From NCBI GenBank assembly GCA_902560185.1, contig CACEKW010000001.1, positions 1-64,000 on the forward strand: DNA of 64,000 nt, read 5' to 3'. Below, piece by piece: positions 54,024 through 62,322 of the stretch (position 1 is its first letter; the number at the start of each line of letters is the position of its first letter). A program made the translations under genes and the position numbers. The notes under the pieces are model-generated. The model made no database searches, was not told where the DNA came from, and worked only from the letters and a program-made list of their open reading frames with translations. The stretch comes from an uncultured Pelagibacteraceae bacterium. GTDB lineage: Bacteria > Pseudomonadota > Alphaproteobacteria > Pelagibacterales > Pelagibacteraceae.

Positions 54024-54978
54024 ATTTTGCTTTTTGTATCACAGATTGGTTCGCCTCTGGATATTGTTTTTCAACACCATTGATCATTTTGCAACCTTGG
54101 TCTTTTTCTCCAATTTGTACCATTGATACACCAAGCTTTAATAAATTTATAGGTGCTTTTTCACCTTTTGGATATCTCTGATAACCCTCTAAATATGCGG
54201 AGGCTGCATCCGTATACAATTGTCGTATCCTAAAAGTTTCTGCATACCAATATTGAGCATTTCCAGCTAAATTATGTTCAGGATTTGTGTCAACGAACTC
54301 TCTGAATGCTCTTTCAGCAGTTGAATAATCACCAACTTTTAAAAAGCTTGTAGCAAACTGATATTGTTTATCTGGAGACTCATTTGGAAGAATTTTTTCT
54401 TCAGCTTGAAAAGTTTCAGTTACTACTAAAGCTGTTGAGTCTACAGAATTTGTTTTTTGTGATGTTTGATTTGTTGCTGTATCTTTATATGATATCGATC
54501 CCAAATCTTGAGGTTGAGAACTTCCAGGTAAAACTTCCTTTTTCTCATTATTTGTTTTTTTTGTTAATTTATTTGCAGTTACATCAGAGGACACAACATT
54601 TTCCAAATCCTGAAATCTTATTTGATTATCTGCTTGCACTTTTGACATCCTGTTAGATAGTTTGTCTAACTTAAAATTTATTTCCTCAAACTTATTTGTA
54701 AGTTCCTGAAATTGATTTTCAATCTCTGAAAGTTTTAACAAATGTCTTGTAAGAACATCTTCTGAATTATTATCTAAATCGGAATTCAAATTTACAGAAC
54801 TATCACTATTTAATTCTATTGATCCTGAGTATACTGCTTTTTCTAAAGTCTTTATATCTTTCTGAAGTTGATCTATTATTTCATAAATATTGTGATTGTC
54901 AGCGAAAGAACAAGTTACCAGAAAGAAATTTCCTAAAATAAATGTAATAACTTTAGATTTTTTCAAAATATATCGCAT
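53983..54978 (-). CDS. cpoB: Tol-Pal coordinator CpoB (YbgF-like)
   Basis: A 331-residue periplasmic protein. Signal peptide (about 1-27, ending at SFADN), then a coiled coil (about 27-140, alternating Leu/Ile in LLKLSEIENQFQELTNKF), a Ser/Thr/Gln linker, and TPR repeats at 205-325 (QYQFATSFLKVGDYSTAERA, NAQYWYAETF). CpoB coordinates the Tol-Pal machine with peptidoglycan synthesis during constriction. It follows pal by about 80 bases, separated by a strong terminator hairpin, and overlaps tilS by 41 bases. Confidence 0.9.
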   Translation of the reverse strand: MRYILKKSKVITFILGNFFLVTCSFADNHNIYEIIDQLQKDIKTLEKAVYSGSIELNSDSSVNLNSDLDNNSEDVLTRHLLKLSEIENQFQELTNKFEEINFKLDKLSNRMSKVQADNQIRFQDLENVVSSDVTANKLTKKTNNEKKEVLPGSSQPQDLGSISYKDTATNQTSQKTNSVDSTALVVTETFQAEEKILPNESPDKQYQFATSFLKVGDYSTAERAFREFVDTNPEHNLAGNAQYWYAETFRIRQLYTDAASAYLEGYQRYPKGEKAPINLLKLGVSMVQIGEKDQGCKMINGVEKQYPEANQSVIQKAKYESQKFECNNQNS

Positions 54979-55007
54979 TAAAATAATCTTATGATTAAAA
55001 TAATGGC

Positions 55008-55048
55008 AAAAAAAAGACCCTTAACTAATTGAATTAATTAAGGGTCTT
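55008..55048 (-). terminator. Rho-independent terminator after pal
   Basis: An 11-bp perfect stem AAGACCCTTAA/TTAAGGGTCTT (55038-55048 and 55014-55024) with a 13-base loop, followed on the minus strand by a run of eight T. It lies between the pal stop and cpoB and so may end or attenuate the tol-pal transcript before cpoB. Confidence 0.85.
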
Positions 55049-55061
55049 AAATATTTTAAAA

Positions 55062-55541
55062 TTAATTTGCTTTTACTGAAACAGATCTTCTGTTTTTTGA
55101 CCAAGCCAAAGGATTAGAACCAGAGTCAACTGGTCTTTCTTTTCCATAACTTAGAACTGAAATTCTGTTAGAGGATATTCCATAAGTCATTAAATAATCT
55201 TTAGCAGCATTCGCTCTTCTTTCACCTAATGCTAAGTTATATTCTCTTGTTCCTCTTTCATCAGCATGTCCCTCAAGCACGATTGTGATATCAGAATTTT
55301 TTCTTAACCATGCCGCTTGTTTTCTTAAAGTTTCTCTTGATGCAGTAGTCAAGACTGACTCATTAGTTGCAAAGAAAACTCTGTCAGGAACACCTGAAGC
55401 TAAATATTCAACTGTATCAGTTCCAGTGTAAACATCTCCTTGCATTTGTCCTGTAGATTTTTTTGATGTTGCGCAAGCAGACAACACTAAACATGCAAAT
55501 AATACTAAAAAAGTGTTCTTAAAAATTTTGTTTAATTTCAT
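55062..55541 (-). CDS. pal: Peptidoglycan-associated lipoprotein Pal
   Basis: An outer membrane lipoprotein of 159 residues from the ATG at 55541. The signal peptide ends in lipobox LSAC, and the OmpA-like domain has RVFFATNESVLT (about 56-67), ITIVLEGHADERGTREYNLALGERRA (with the diaminopimelate-binding Asp and Arg) and YGKERPVD. The frame is open to 55583, but AAGGAG 5 bases before 55541 and the signal peptide fix the shorter start. Pal anchors the outer membrane to peptidoglycan and is moved by TolQRAB. Confidence 0.96.
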   Translation of the reverse strand: MKLNKIFKNTFLVLFACLVLSACATSKKSTGQMQGDVYTGTDTVEYLASGVPDRVFFATNESVLTTASRETLRKQAAWLRKNSDITIVLEGHADERGTREYNLALGERRANAAKDYLMTYGISSNRISVLSYGKERPVDSGSNPLAWSKNRRSVSVKAN

Positions 55542-55546
55542 TAATG

Positions 55547-55552
55547 CTCCTT
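55547..55552 (-). promoter_or_regulatory. Strong ribosome binding site of pal
   Basis: AAGGAG on the minus strand with a 5-base spacer to the ATG at 55541. It decides between this start and the in-frame ATG 42 bases upstream. Confidence 0.8.
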
Positions 55553-55626
55553 GGTCAATATTTCTTATAACTAACTTTTTCACAACTAATTAAATGTTTC
55601 AAGGTAAAAAATCAACATATTTTCAG

Positions 55627-56967
55627 TTAATTGCTTAATAAAGATGACCATGATGGGTCTGATGCATCAGTTGGGGTATCTACAAGCCTTTCATTGTAGC
55701 CTGTTAAATCAATTGACCACAATTTAGCAGAAAAACCCTCTCCTTTATCATCAGTTTTAGTCTCTCTATAAAAAATTAAAACTCGTCCATTAGGCGACCA
55801 AGATGGAGCTTCTTGATAAAAATTTTCTGTCAACAGTCTCTCTCCAGATCCATCGGTTCTCATCACGCCGATGTAGAATTTACCTTTATGTAATTTTGTA
55901 AAAGCGATTAAATCACCTCTTGGAGACCAAACAGGGGTACCATATAAACCATTTCCGAAAGAAATTCTTTTAACATTACTACCATCACTTTTCATAACAT
56001 AAATTTGTTGGTACCCACTTCTGTCAGAATTAAAACAAATAAATTTTCCATCCGGGGAATAAGACGGTGAAGTATCTATAGAGGGATGATTGGTAATTTT
56101 CTCTACAATTCTATTTTCTAAATCCATTGTATAAATATCTGAATTTCCATCCTTAGCAAAACTCATTATAATTTTTTTTCCATCTGGAGAAAATCTTGGA
56201 GCAAAAGTCATTCCTGGAAAATCACCTACCACCTCTTGAATACCTGTTTCTATATCAAGAAGATAAACTCTAGGTAAATTTCTAAAATAAGATAAATATG
56301 TAACCATTTGACTTGTAGGATTAAATCTTGGTGTCAAAACAAGTTCATTTCCTAACGTTAAAAATTTATTATTTGCACCATCTTGATCCATGATAGCTAG
56401 TTTTTTAATTCTCTTCGTTTTTGGGCCTTCTTCGGCAACATAGATTATCCTAGTATCAAAATAACCTTTTTCTCCAGTTAATCTCTCATAAACTTTATCT
56501 GTAATTATATGACCAACACGTCTCCAGTTGTTTGGTACAGTTGTAAATGCAAGAGCCATCATTTCTTTTCCTGCTAGTACATCCCATAATCTAAACTCAA
56601 CTCTAAGTTTATCATCAACATTTTTTACTTTACCTGTGATTAAAGCTTGGGCTTTGATTAAATTCCAATCCTCAAAACGCGGTTTAAGATGAGCAATATC
56701 AGGTGCTTGTAAAAAAGCATTTTTATCTAATGGATTAAAAAGACCTGAAGTTTTTAAATTTTTTTCGATAACTTTAGAAATTTCTGATCCGATATCTTTT
56801 TTTTTTAAAGTTTTCTCAAAACTCTTTTTTGATTCATCATCAATTGATAGTGGTGACACTGCAATAGGGAGTGGATTCAAATTTCCTCGTGTAATATCAA
56901 CCTCAATTAAACCTAATGCATTAGTAGGTGCTATAAATATCAAAAATAAAATAATTAGATTTCTCAT
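55627..56967 (-). CDS. tolB: Tol-Pal system beta-propeller protein TolB
   Basis: A 446-residue periplasmic protein. Signal peptide (1-18, [14 protein letters not shown]), an N-terminal alpha/beta domain (about 20-170) and a six-bladed propeller (about 175-440) with repeated [44 protein letters not shown] and [14 protein letters not shown] units. TolB binds Pal and the TolA C-terminus. It starts 9 bases after tolA. Confidence 0.96.
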   Translation of the reverse strand: MRNLIILFLIFIAPTNALGLIEVDITRGNLNPLPIAVSPLSIDDESKKSFEKTLKKKDIGSEISKVIEKNLKTSGLFNPLDKNAFLQAPDIAHLKPRFEDWNLIKAQALITGKVKNVDDKLRVEFRLWDVLAGKEMMALAFTTVPNNWRRVGHIITDKVYERLTGEKGYFDTRIIYVAEEGPKTKRIKKLAIMDQDGANNKFLTLGNELVLTPRFNPTSQMVTYLSYFRNLPRVYLLDIETGIQEVVGDFPGMTFAPRFSPDGKKIIMSFAKDGNSDIYTMDLENRIVEKITNHPSIDTSPSYSPDGKFICFNSDRSGYQQIYVMKSDGSNVKRISFGNGLYGTPVWSPRGDLIAFTKLHKGKFYIGVMRTDGSGERLLTENFYQEAPSWSPNGRVLIFYRETKTDDKGEGFSAKLWSIDLTGYNERLVDTPTDASDPSWSSLLSN

Positions 56968-56976
56968 AAAAATATT

Positions 56977-57786
56977 CTATCCCTCTAACATTTCTCTTGC
57001 ATCAAAATTTAATTGTAATTCTTTCCATCTCTCATAACCAGTTGTAGGAACTCTTAAGGGCTGGCATAATTTTATCGCTCTTAAAGCACTTTCCGCTAAA
57101 ACCTTATAAAAACCTTGACCAGGTTTATTCATTCTTGCATGATCCAAAATCTCTGACTCTTGAATTGTTCCATCTGGATTCAGTTGAAGTTTAATTCTTA
57201 CTAATAAATTTTCATTGTAAGGCAGACCCAAAGGAATACTCCAACAACCAAATATTTGGGCTTTTAAAGCATCCTCTTCGCTTAAAGATAAACCTGCGTT
57301 CTCAACATTCTTTTTTTGATCTTGTGTAATTTTGTTATTTTTTTTTATCGTTTCAGCGCTTTCAACTTTAGATTTATCGATTAAGGCTGCAATATTATTT
57401 GGATCGAATAACTCTTTTTTTTCAAATTCAGAAACTTGCTTAACCTCATTGTCAATTTTTTCTGGATTTTGTTTATCTTCTTTTATTTTCTCAACCTTTT
57501 TAGGCTTATCGTCTGGTAATGGAACCACGTCTGGTTTAATTTTTTTTACTTTTTTTGGGGGAGCTTGTTCAGATACCAACTTTTTTTCTTTCTCTTTAAT
57601 TTTTTCTATAATTTTTTTTGCCTTAGGTGCGTATGGAATGTTGGTTTTATCTGTGATCTGTATTAATTCTACAGATACTATCGGGGGAAGATCAATTGGT
57701 TTTTTAGCTAAGAAAGGTAAACTAAAAGCTGTAATCATTATTAAAAATAGATGTGATACAGAAGATATAATTATACTTCTATTCAC
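56977..57786 (-). CDS. tolA: TolA-like energy-transducing protein
   Basis: A 269-residue protein with an N-terminal membrane helix containing SSVSHLFLIM (9-18, a TolA/TonB SxxxH type anchor) and a Pro/Lys-rich middle segment (about 50-130, repeated KKVK and PDDKP) spanning the periplasm. A C-terminal domain (about 180-265) includes GCWSIPLGLPYNENLLVRIK and ALRAIKLCQPLRVP. The two Cys are arranged as in other alphaproteobacterial TolA proteins. The central domain is much shorter than in E. coli. It is placed by order tolQ-tolR-tolA-tolB, with 3 bases to tolR. Confidence 0.88.
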   Translation of the reverse strand: MNRSIIISSVSHLFLIMITAFSLPFLAKKPIDLPPIVSVELIQITDKTNIPYAPKAKKIIEKIKEKEKKLVSEQAPPKKVKKIKPDVVPLPDDKPKKVEKIKEDKQNPEKIDNEVKQVSEFEKKELFDPNNIAALIDKSKVESAETIKKNNKITQDQKKNVENAGLSLSEEDALKAQIFGCWSIPLGLPYNENLLVRIKLQLNPDGTIQESEILDHARMNKPGQGFYKVLAESALRAIKLCQPLRVPTTGYERWKELQLNFDAREMLEG

Positions 57787-57789
57787 TTC

Positions 57790-58206
57790 TTACCTTTCTT
57801 TATATGGTTCAGATATAAGTGCTACTTTGGTAAAACCAGACCCAGATAGTAAGCCCATAATTTCCAATACTCTTCCATAATTAATTGTTTTATCACCCCT
57901 CACATAAATTCTTGTATCAGTTCTATTCTTTGAAACCGCTAAGACTTTTGCTATTATTTTTTCATATTCAACTTTTGACTCTTGAATATAAATTTCACCT
58001 TTAGAGTTTATTGTCAAAGTCAGTGGTTCAGCTTCCTCAGGAAGAGAGTCGGCAGAACTTTCTGGTAAATCGACCTGAACTCCTACTGTTAACAAAGGGG
58101 CGGTAACCATAAAAATAATTAAAAGCACCAACATTACATCCACAAATGGTGTTACATTTATTTCGCTCATTGGTTCTTTTGATGAACGATTTAATTTAAA
58201 AGCCAT
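57790..58206 (-). CDS. tolR: Tol-Pal system protein TolR (ExbD family)
   Basis: A 138-residue protein. INVTPFVDVMLVLLIIFMVT (17-36) carries the proton-path Asp in the single membrane helix, and a periplasmic domain with GVQVDLPESSAD and ISEP follows. It partners TolQ as a proton-driven motor for TolA. The start lies 1 base after tolQ. Confidence 0.95.
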   Translation of the reverse strand: MAFKLNRSSKEPMSEINVTPFVDVMLVLLIIFMVTAPLLTVGVQVDLPESSADSLPEEAEPLTLTINSKGEIYIQESKVEYEKIIAKVLAVSKNRTDTRIYVRGDKTINYGRVLEIMGLLSGSGFTKVALISEPYKER

Positions 58207-58207
58207 T

Positions 58208-58882
58208 TTAGATAATCGTTAAAAATCTTTTTGAGAAATTTTCTAATTTTTGGGAATACTTAATTGAGTCATTATTAAATTTATTATATGCAACAACCGC
58301 AGGTATTGCTGCTAGTAGACCTAACGCAGTTGCGAATAGTGCTTCAGCTATTCCAGGTGCAACAATTGCCAAACTGGTATTTCTTGAAATTGCTATAGAT
58401 TGAAAAGAGTTCATAATTCCCCAAACTGTTCCGAATAGGCCTATGAATGGAGCTGTTGATCCAACTGTTGCTAAAAAAGTAAAACCTTTAGTGATTTTTG
58501 ATATTTGTTTTTCAATACCCGTCTCTAACATTGTGGTCATTCTATTATTTAAGTCTGTTCTAGATCTTCTCTTCAATAAGTTTTGCATTGCATCTTTAAA
58601 TATTAAAGCCATCGGGTCTTGAACGTTTGCTGGTAGATTATTATAAAAGGTTTCCGCAGATTTAGAATTCCAAAACTTTGCTTCAAACTCTTCAGTAGAT
58701 TGATTTATTTTTTTAAACAATCTATATTTTTCAATTATTACTGCCCATGAATATATAGAACAAGCAATTAACATTATGATAACTGACTTAACAATTATGT
58801 CAGCTCTAATAAATAAATTTATTAGAGAAAAATCAGCACTTGAGGCTAGCCCAACTGCTTGAGACGTGATATCAGCTTCCAT
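58208..58882 (-). CDS. tolQ: Tol-Pal system protein TolQ (MotA/TolQ/ExbB family)
   Basis: A 224-residue protein with three membrane helices (about 32-52, 133-153 and 174-194). LATVGSTAPFIGLFGTVWGIM (138-158, in parts) and IAPGIAEALFATALGLLAAIPAVVAYN (in parts) are the family hallmarks. It forms the pentameric channel around TolR helices. First gene of tolQRAB-pal; the gap to the RuvC-like gene upstream is 50 bases. Confidence 0.95.
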   Translation of the reverse strand: MEADITSQAVGLASSADFSLINLFIRADIIVKSVIIMLIACSIYSWAVIIEKYRLFKKINQSTEEFEAKFWNSKSAETFYNNLPANVQDPMALIFKDAMQNLLKRRSRTDLNNRMTTMLETGIEKQISKITKGFTFLATVGSTAPFIGLFGTVWGIMNSFQSIAISRNTSLAIVAPGIAEALFATALGLLAAIPAVVAYNKFNNDSIKYSQKLENFSKRFLTII

Positions 58883-58932
58883 ATCGTCTTCTCACACTTA
58901 AATGTGTCATGATTTTGTCTGAATATTTAAAG

Positions 58933-59427
58933 CTATTCGTCAATTTTGTAAGTTTCATGATAAAAACTTGCTATCAAAATCGCATCAGCTTTGTTTGAAT
59001 CTTTCTTTCTTGATAATTGAGAGGAAAAATAAGGAAATATTTCTATTGCTCTTGTCCTGCTGGCATCTTTCTCAGAATTTAAAAGATTAAAATATTTTTT
59101 CCATTTTGCGGGCCTTACAAAATACATGGGCAATTGCATCGCGGTGCAAATACCCTTTAAAATTCCAAACGATTGTCCAAAATTAAACATACTAGTAACA
59201 CCTTGACCAGGCATTGCAGAAACGTGTTCAATAACAACTCTAATTTGATTTTTTTCAAATTGTTTAATTCTTTTGCTAATTTCATTATAAACTTGCGAGC
59301 CATTTACTTGTTTTTTATTTTTTTTCCCATCTGTCATTATAGGCATTTCAATTACGTCTAGGATTTTTCCATTATCTAAAAAACAAATTGAACCAGAAAT
59401 TCCAGGATCTATACCTATTATTAACAT
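58933..59427 (-). CDS. RuvC-like (RNase H-fold) Holliday junction nuclease
   Basis: A 164-residue RNase H-fold protein. IIGIDPGISGSICFL (3-17) contains the first catalytic Asp7, VVIEHVSAMPGQG (64-76) the Glu67, and KKDSNKADAILIASF (141-155) the C-terminal acidic pair (Asp143, Asp148). The segment TSMFNFGQSFGILKGIC and MYFVRPAKWKKYF are closer to the phage-type or divergent RuvC group than to classical RuvC. It lies 3 bases after yebC, the usual place of ruvC, so it may serve as the resolvase. No ruvA or ruvB is nearby. Confidence 0.8.
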   Translation of the reverse strand: MLIIGIDPGISGSICFLDNGKILDVIEMPIMTDGKKNKKQVNGSQVYNEISKRIKQFEKNQIRVVIEHVSAMPGQGVTSMFNFGQSFGILKGICTAMQLPMYFVRPAKWKKYFNLLNSEKDASRTRAIEIFPYFSSQLSRKKDSNKADAILIASFYHETYKIDE

Positions 59428-59430
59428 AAT

Positions 59431-60153
59431 TTAATTTACAAATTCAGCATTAGAATAAACATTTTGTACATCATCATTGTCTTCAAGTAATTCAAAGAAA
59501 TTTATTAAATCTTCATTTTTTTCTTTAGAAATTTTTACACTATTAAGTGGCACCCATTCAATTTCTGTTGAGATGAAATTAGTAATTTCTTTTTCCAATT
59601 CTTTCTTAACATTATAAATTTCACTAACAGGACATTGTATTTCGTGAAAATCATTTTCCGATTTACATTCATCAGCTCCAGCATTGGTAGCTAGCTCAAA
59701 AATTTGATCATCAGAAACCTCTTTTTTATCGATCTTTATTATTCCTAATTGATTAAAATTATGAGAAGCAGAACCTTGGGTTCCTAGATTGCCACCAGAT
59801 TTTTGAAAAATTGTTCTAATACTGGACGCTGTTCTATTTTTATTATCTGTTAATGCTTCTATTATTACTGCTACTTTTTCTGGTCCAAAGCCTTCATATC
59901 TTAAATTTTCAAAATTTGACTCCGTGCTAACTGAAGATTTATCAATCGCTCTTTCTATATTTTCTTTGGGCATATTTGCTGATCTTGCAGCTTGGATCGC
60001 AGATCTTAATCTTGGATTCATTGCTGGATCTTTATCCCCAAGTTTTGCTGCAACAGTAATTTCTTTTGACAACTTTGAAAAAATTTTAGATCTTTGCTTA
60101 TCGGCTTTACCTTTTTTATGTTTTATTCCTGCCCAATGAGAATGTCCTGCCAT
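59431..60153 (-). CDS. yebC: YebC/PmpR-family regulatory or translation factor
   Basis: A 240-residue protein with the invariant N-terminus AGHSHWAGIKHKKGKADKQR (2-21), then KIFSKLSKEITVAAKLG, NPRLRSAIQAARSANMPKENIERAI and YEGFGPEKVAVIIEALTDNKNRT. YebC proteins were described as transcription regulators, and recent work links them to translation of difficult (proline-rich) stretches. Starts 7 bases after ymdB and ends 3 bases before the RuvC-like gene. Confidence 0.95.
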   Translation of the reverse strand: MAGHSHWAGIKHKKGKADKQRSKIFSKLSKEITVAAKLGDKDPAMNPRLRSAIQAARSANMPKENIERAIDKSSVSTESNFENLRYEGFGPEKVAVIIEALTDNKNRTASSIRTIFQKSGGNLGTQGSASHNFNQLGIIKIDKKEVSDDQIFELATNAGADECKSENDFHEIQCPVSEIYNVKKELEKEITNFISTEIEWVPLNSVKISKEKNEDLINFFELLEDNDDVQNVYSNAEFVN

Positions 60154-60160
60154 AAACTAA

Positions 60161-60964
60161 TTAAGTATTCTTTAGCTGACCTCCAAAAACGTAGCTTTCA
60201 ATTTTATTTGCTAAACCAGTTTTTATATCACAATCAACCATTACTCCACTTAAAGTAGCATCACCTGTTGCTGGATATTTTTTGTTTGACTCTTTTTTCA
60301 TAAATCTGTTTAAAGAGTTATCTTTATTCATTCCAATAACTGAGTCATAATCACCACACATTCCTGCATCTGTTTGATAAGCTGTCCCATTTTTCAAAAT
60401 TCTCGCATCATTTGTTGGAATGTGTGTATGTGTTCCAACTACTAGAGTAGCTTTACCATCAAAAAAATATCCTATCGCATTTTTTTCACTAGTAGTTTCT
60501 CCATGAAAGTCTACAACTAGAAAATCATAATCCTCTTTTAATTTGTGCTCTTTTAAAAATTTTTCTGAAATCTCAAATACGTCATCACATTTTTTCATAA
60601 AAACATTTCCCATTAAATTTAAAACACCAATCTTTATATTTTTTTCATTTTGAAAAACCTCAAATCCTTTACCCGGTGCTGGCTCAAATAAATTTTTTGG
60701 GCGAAGTAACCTATTTTCATTATCGATATATTTCATAATATCTTTTTGATCCCAAACATGATTACCAGTAGTAATGACATCAACACCACATTTAAAAAAA
60801 TCCTCACAGATTTCTTTTGTTAGTCCAACTCCTGCCTCAGCTGCATTTTCTCCATTGACGATTACAAAATCAATTTTATTCAATTCTTTTTGGCTTAAAA
60901 GATTATTCAATATTTTAGAACAACCTGAGTTCCCTACCACATCTCCTAAAAATAAAATTCTCAT
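60161..60964 (-). CDS. YmdB-family metallophosphoesterase
   Basis: A 267-residue calcineurin-fold protein. ILFLGDVVGNSG (3-14), VIVNGENAAEAGVG (34-47), TTGNHVWDQKDI (66-77), VDFHGETTSEKNAIGYFFDG (in parts) and VVGTHTHIPT supply the bimetal ligands. This is the TIGR00282/YmdB type, reported to hydrolyse 2',3'-cyclic nucleotides in Bacillus. Its ATG overlaps, as ATGA, the stop of the -1 frame of the cyclo-ligase upstream. Confidence 0.9.
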   Translation of the reverse strand: MRILFLGDVVGNSGCSKILNNLLSQKELNKIDFVIVNGENAAEAGVGLTKEICEDFFKCGVDVITTGNHVWDQKDIMKYIDNENRLLRPKNLFEPAPGKGFEVFQNEKNIKIGVLNLMGNVFMKKCDDVFEISEKFLKEHKLKEDYDFLVVDFHGETTSEKNAIGYFFDGKATLVVGTHTHIPTNDARILKNGTAYQTDAGMCGDYDSVIGMNKDNSLNRFMKKESNKKYPATGDATLSGVMVDCDIKTGLANKIESYVFGGQLKNT

Positions 60965-61502
60965 ATAAAATTTTTATCTGTAACAATAAAATCCAGTTTC
61001 ATATCATATTTGTTAGCTGGTATTTTTTTTACTTTTTGAAAAGAATAAGCTAACCCAATTAAAATAATTTTTTGTTTTTTTTTACCTTATTAATATATCT
61101 ATCGTAATAACCACCTCCGTAACCTACTCTATTTAAATTATTATCAAAAGCTACCATTGGTACTAAAAGAATACTCGGGTAGACAATTTGATCTGATGAA
61201 GGTTCAGGTATCCCATATTTATTTATTGATAGAGGCTCTTTTGTTGACCAGTATAAAAAATCCATTTGATTATTTTTTTTAATTTTTGGCAATGATATTT
61301 GATAACCAAGTTTTTCAAGTTTATTTAGAATTTGAATTGAATCAACTTCATTATTATATGGATAATAACCACCAATTATTTTTCTATTTACTTTTTCTTT
61401 TTTTAAAATTTTTACAATATTACTAAATTTTATGACTAAATTTTTATTGTTATTTTGTTTTCTGGCTTTTAATAGTTTTTTTCTGATCTCAGATTTATTC
61501 AC
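60961..61502 (-). CDS. 5-formyltetrahydrofolate cyclo-ligase, split by a -1 frameshift
   Basis: The first frame (61502 down to 61059, 147 residues) has the N-terminus and core of 5-FCL: KSEIRKKLLKARKQ, GYYPYNNEVDS and LLVPMVAFDNNLNRVGYGGGYYDRYI. It stops soon after KKNKKLF. The -1 frame continues with KIILIGLAYSFQKV and YDMKLDFIVTD, the expected C-terminal part, and ends in TGA overlapping the ymdB ATG by four bases. Joined, the protein has about 180 residues, the normal family length. The join lies in a run of nine A, then C, then six A (around 61068-61083), which includes A_AAA_AAC in the correct phase for -1 slippage. It could be a programmed frameshift, a real mutation or a base missing from the assembly. 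The enzyme makes methenyl-THF from 5-formyl-THF. Confidence 0.85.
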
Positions 61503-61509
61503 TAGAATT

Positions 61510-61956
61510 TTACTTAGAAATATTTTCTAAATTTGCTTTTTCAACAAAACTTGAAATTTCATCAGCAGCTTCGTCAATTAACTTCTCATAACTTTTTTGA
61601 TTTATTTCAATTTCATTTTTTAATTTAAGGTGATCTTTATTTAGTGAGCTTATTTCCAACTCTTTCTTATCTCTATACTCATAAATTAAAGTTTTAAGCT
61701 CTTTAAATTTATTTGAGAGATCTCTCAACTCATTCTTTTTTTGATCTACTTTTTTTTTAGTTTCATAATATTCATCCATTACTTTAACAGCTGTGATTAA
61801 CAGAAGTTTATTTTCCCCAAGATTTCCAAGCTCATTTTTAAGATTATTAAATTTCTGATTAATTTGAATTAATAATTCTTCAAGATGCTCTTCCTGGCCG
61901 TCCTCACAAGACAACAAAAATTCTTTTCCATTAAACTTAATACTTACGTTTGCCAT
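61510..61956 (-). CDS. zapA: Cell division protein ZapA
   Basis: A 148-residue protein. The N-terminal ZapA fold begins NVSIKFNGKEFLLSCEDGQE, and the helix with LLLITAVKVMDEYYETKKK follows, then a long coiled coil (about 62-140). It is longer than the E. coli protein (about 109) because the coiled coil is extended. ZapA bundles FtsZ filaments. It overlaps the coiled-coil gene upstream by 13 bases and ends 7 bases before the cyclo-ligase start. The 6S RNA often found between zapA and the cyclo-ligase gene in other proteobacteria cannot fit here. Confidence 0.85.
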   Translation of the reverse strand: MANVSIKFNGKEFLLSCEDGQEEHLEELLIQINQKFNNLKNELGNLGENKLLLITAVKVMDEYYETKKKVDQKKNELRDLSNKFKELKTLIYEYRDKKELEISSLNKDHLKLKNEIEINQKSYEKLIDEAADEISSFVEKANLENISK

Positions 61957-62267
61957 TTATCTATTTCATTTAACAAAATATCTGTTTCTTGATTTAATTC
62001 ATCAATTTTTTCAGAAAACTCAATCTGTCTTTTTTGTTCGGCCTTTTCTTGGTTTTGTAATTCATCTAATTTTTTACTTAAATTGTTATAATCATTAATT
62101 AAACTTTTATATTTTTCTTCTATTTCTTGCTTTTCAATTTCTAATTGATTTTTTTGACTACTTAAATTCTCCATATTTTTTTTAACGTCAGGGTTTTTTA
62201 AGTTTAAATTTTTTAATTTTGCTAAAGCTAAATTTAGTTTTTTTTCTTTTTCGATCACAGAATTCAT
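61944..62267 (-). CDS. Coiled-coil protein upstream of zapA (DUF4164-like)
   Basis: A 107-residue, entirely helical protein with Lys/Glu-rich heptads from about residue 5 to 105 and no Cys or membrane segment. Position directly before zapA matches the short DUF4164-type coiled-coil protein of other alphaproteobacteria, possibly related to division, but the link is by context and composition only. First gene of the long minus-strand run. Diverges from transketolase over 55 bases. Confidence 0.68.
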   Translation of the reverse strand: MNSVIEKEKKLNLALAKLKNLNLKNPDVKKNMENLSSQKNQLEIEKQEIEEKYKSLINDYNNLSKKLDELQNQEKAEQKRQIEFSEKIDELNQETDILLNEIDKWQT

Positions 62268-62322
62268 ATATATATAATTATATTATTAAATAGAATCTTC
62301 TTAGTCTAGGCAGGATAATTAC

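Noticed and set aside
55542-55583. Extra 14 residues at the Pal N-terminus
   Set aside because: No ribosome site, and it would disturb the lipoprotein signal peptide. AAGGAG precedes the ATG at 55541.
57332-57880. Open frame of 182 codons antisense to tolA and tolR
   Set aside because: Shadow of the Lys/Pro-rich tolA coding region, with no recognisable protein features and crossing two real genes.
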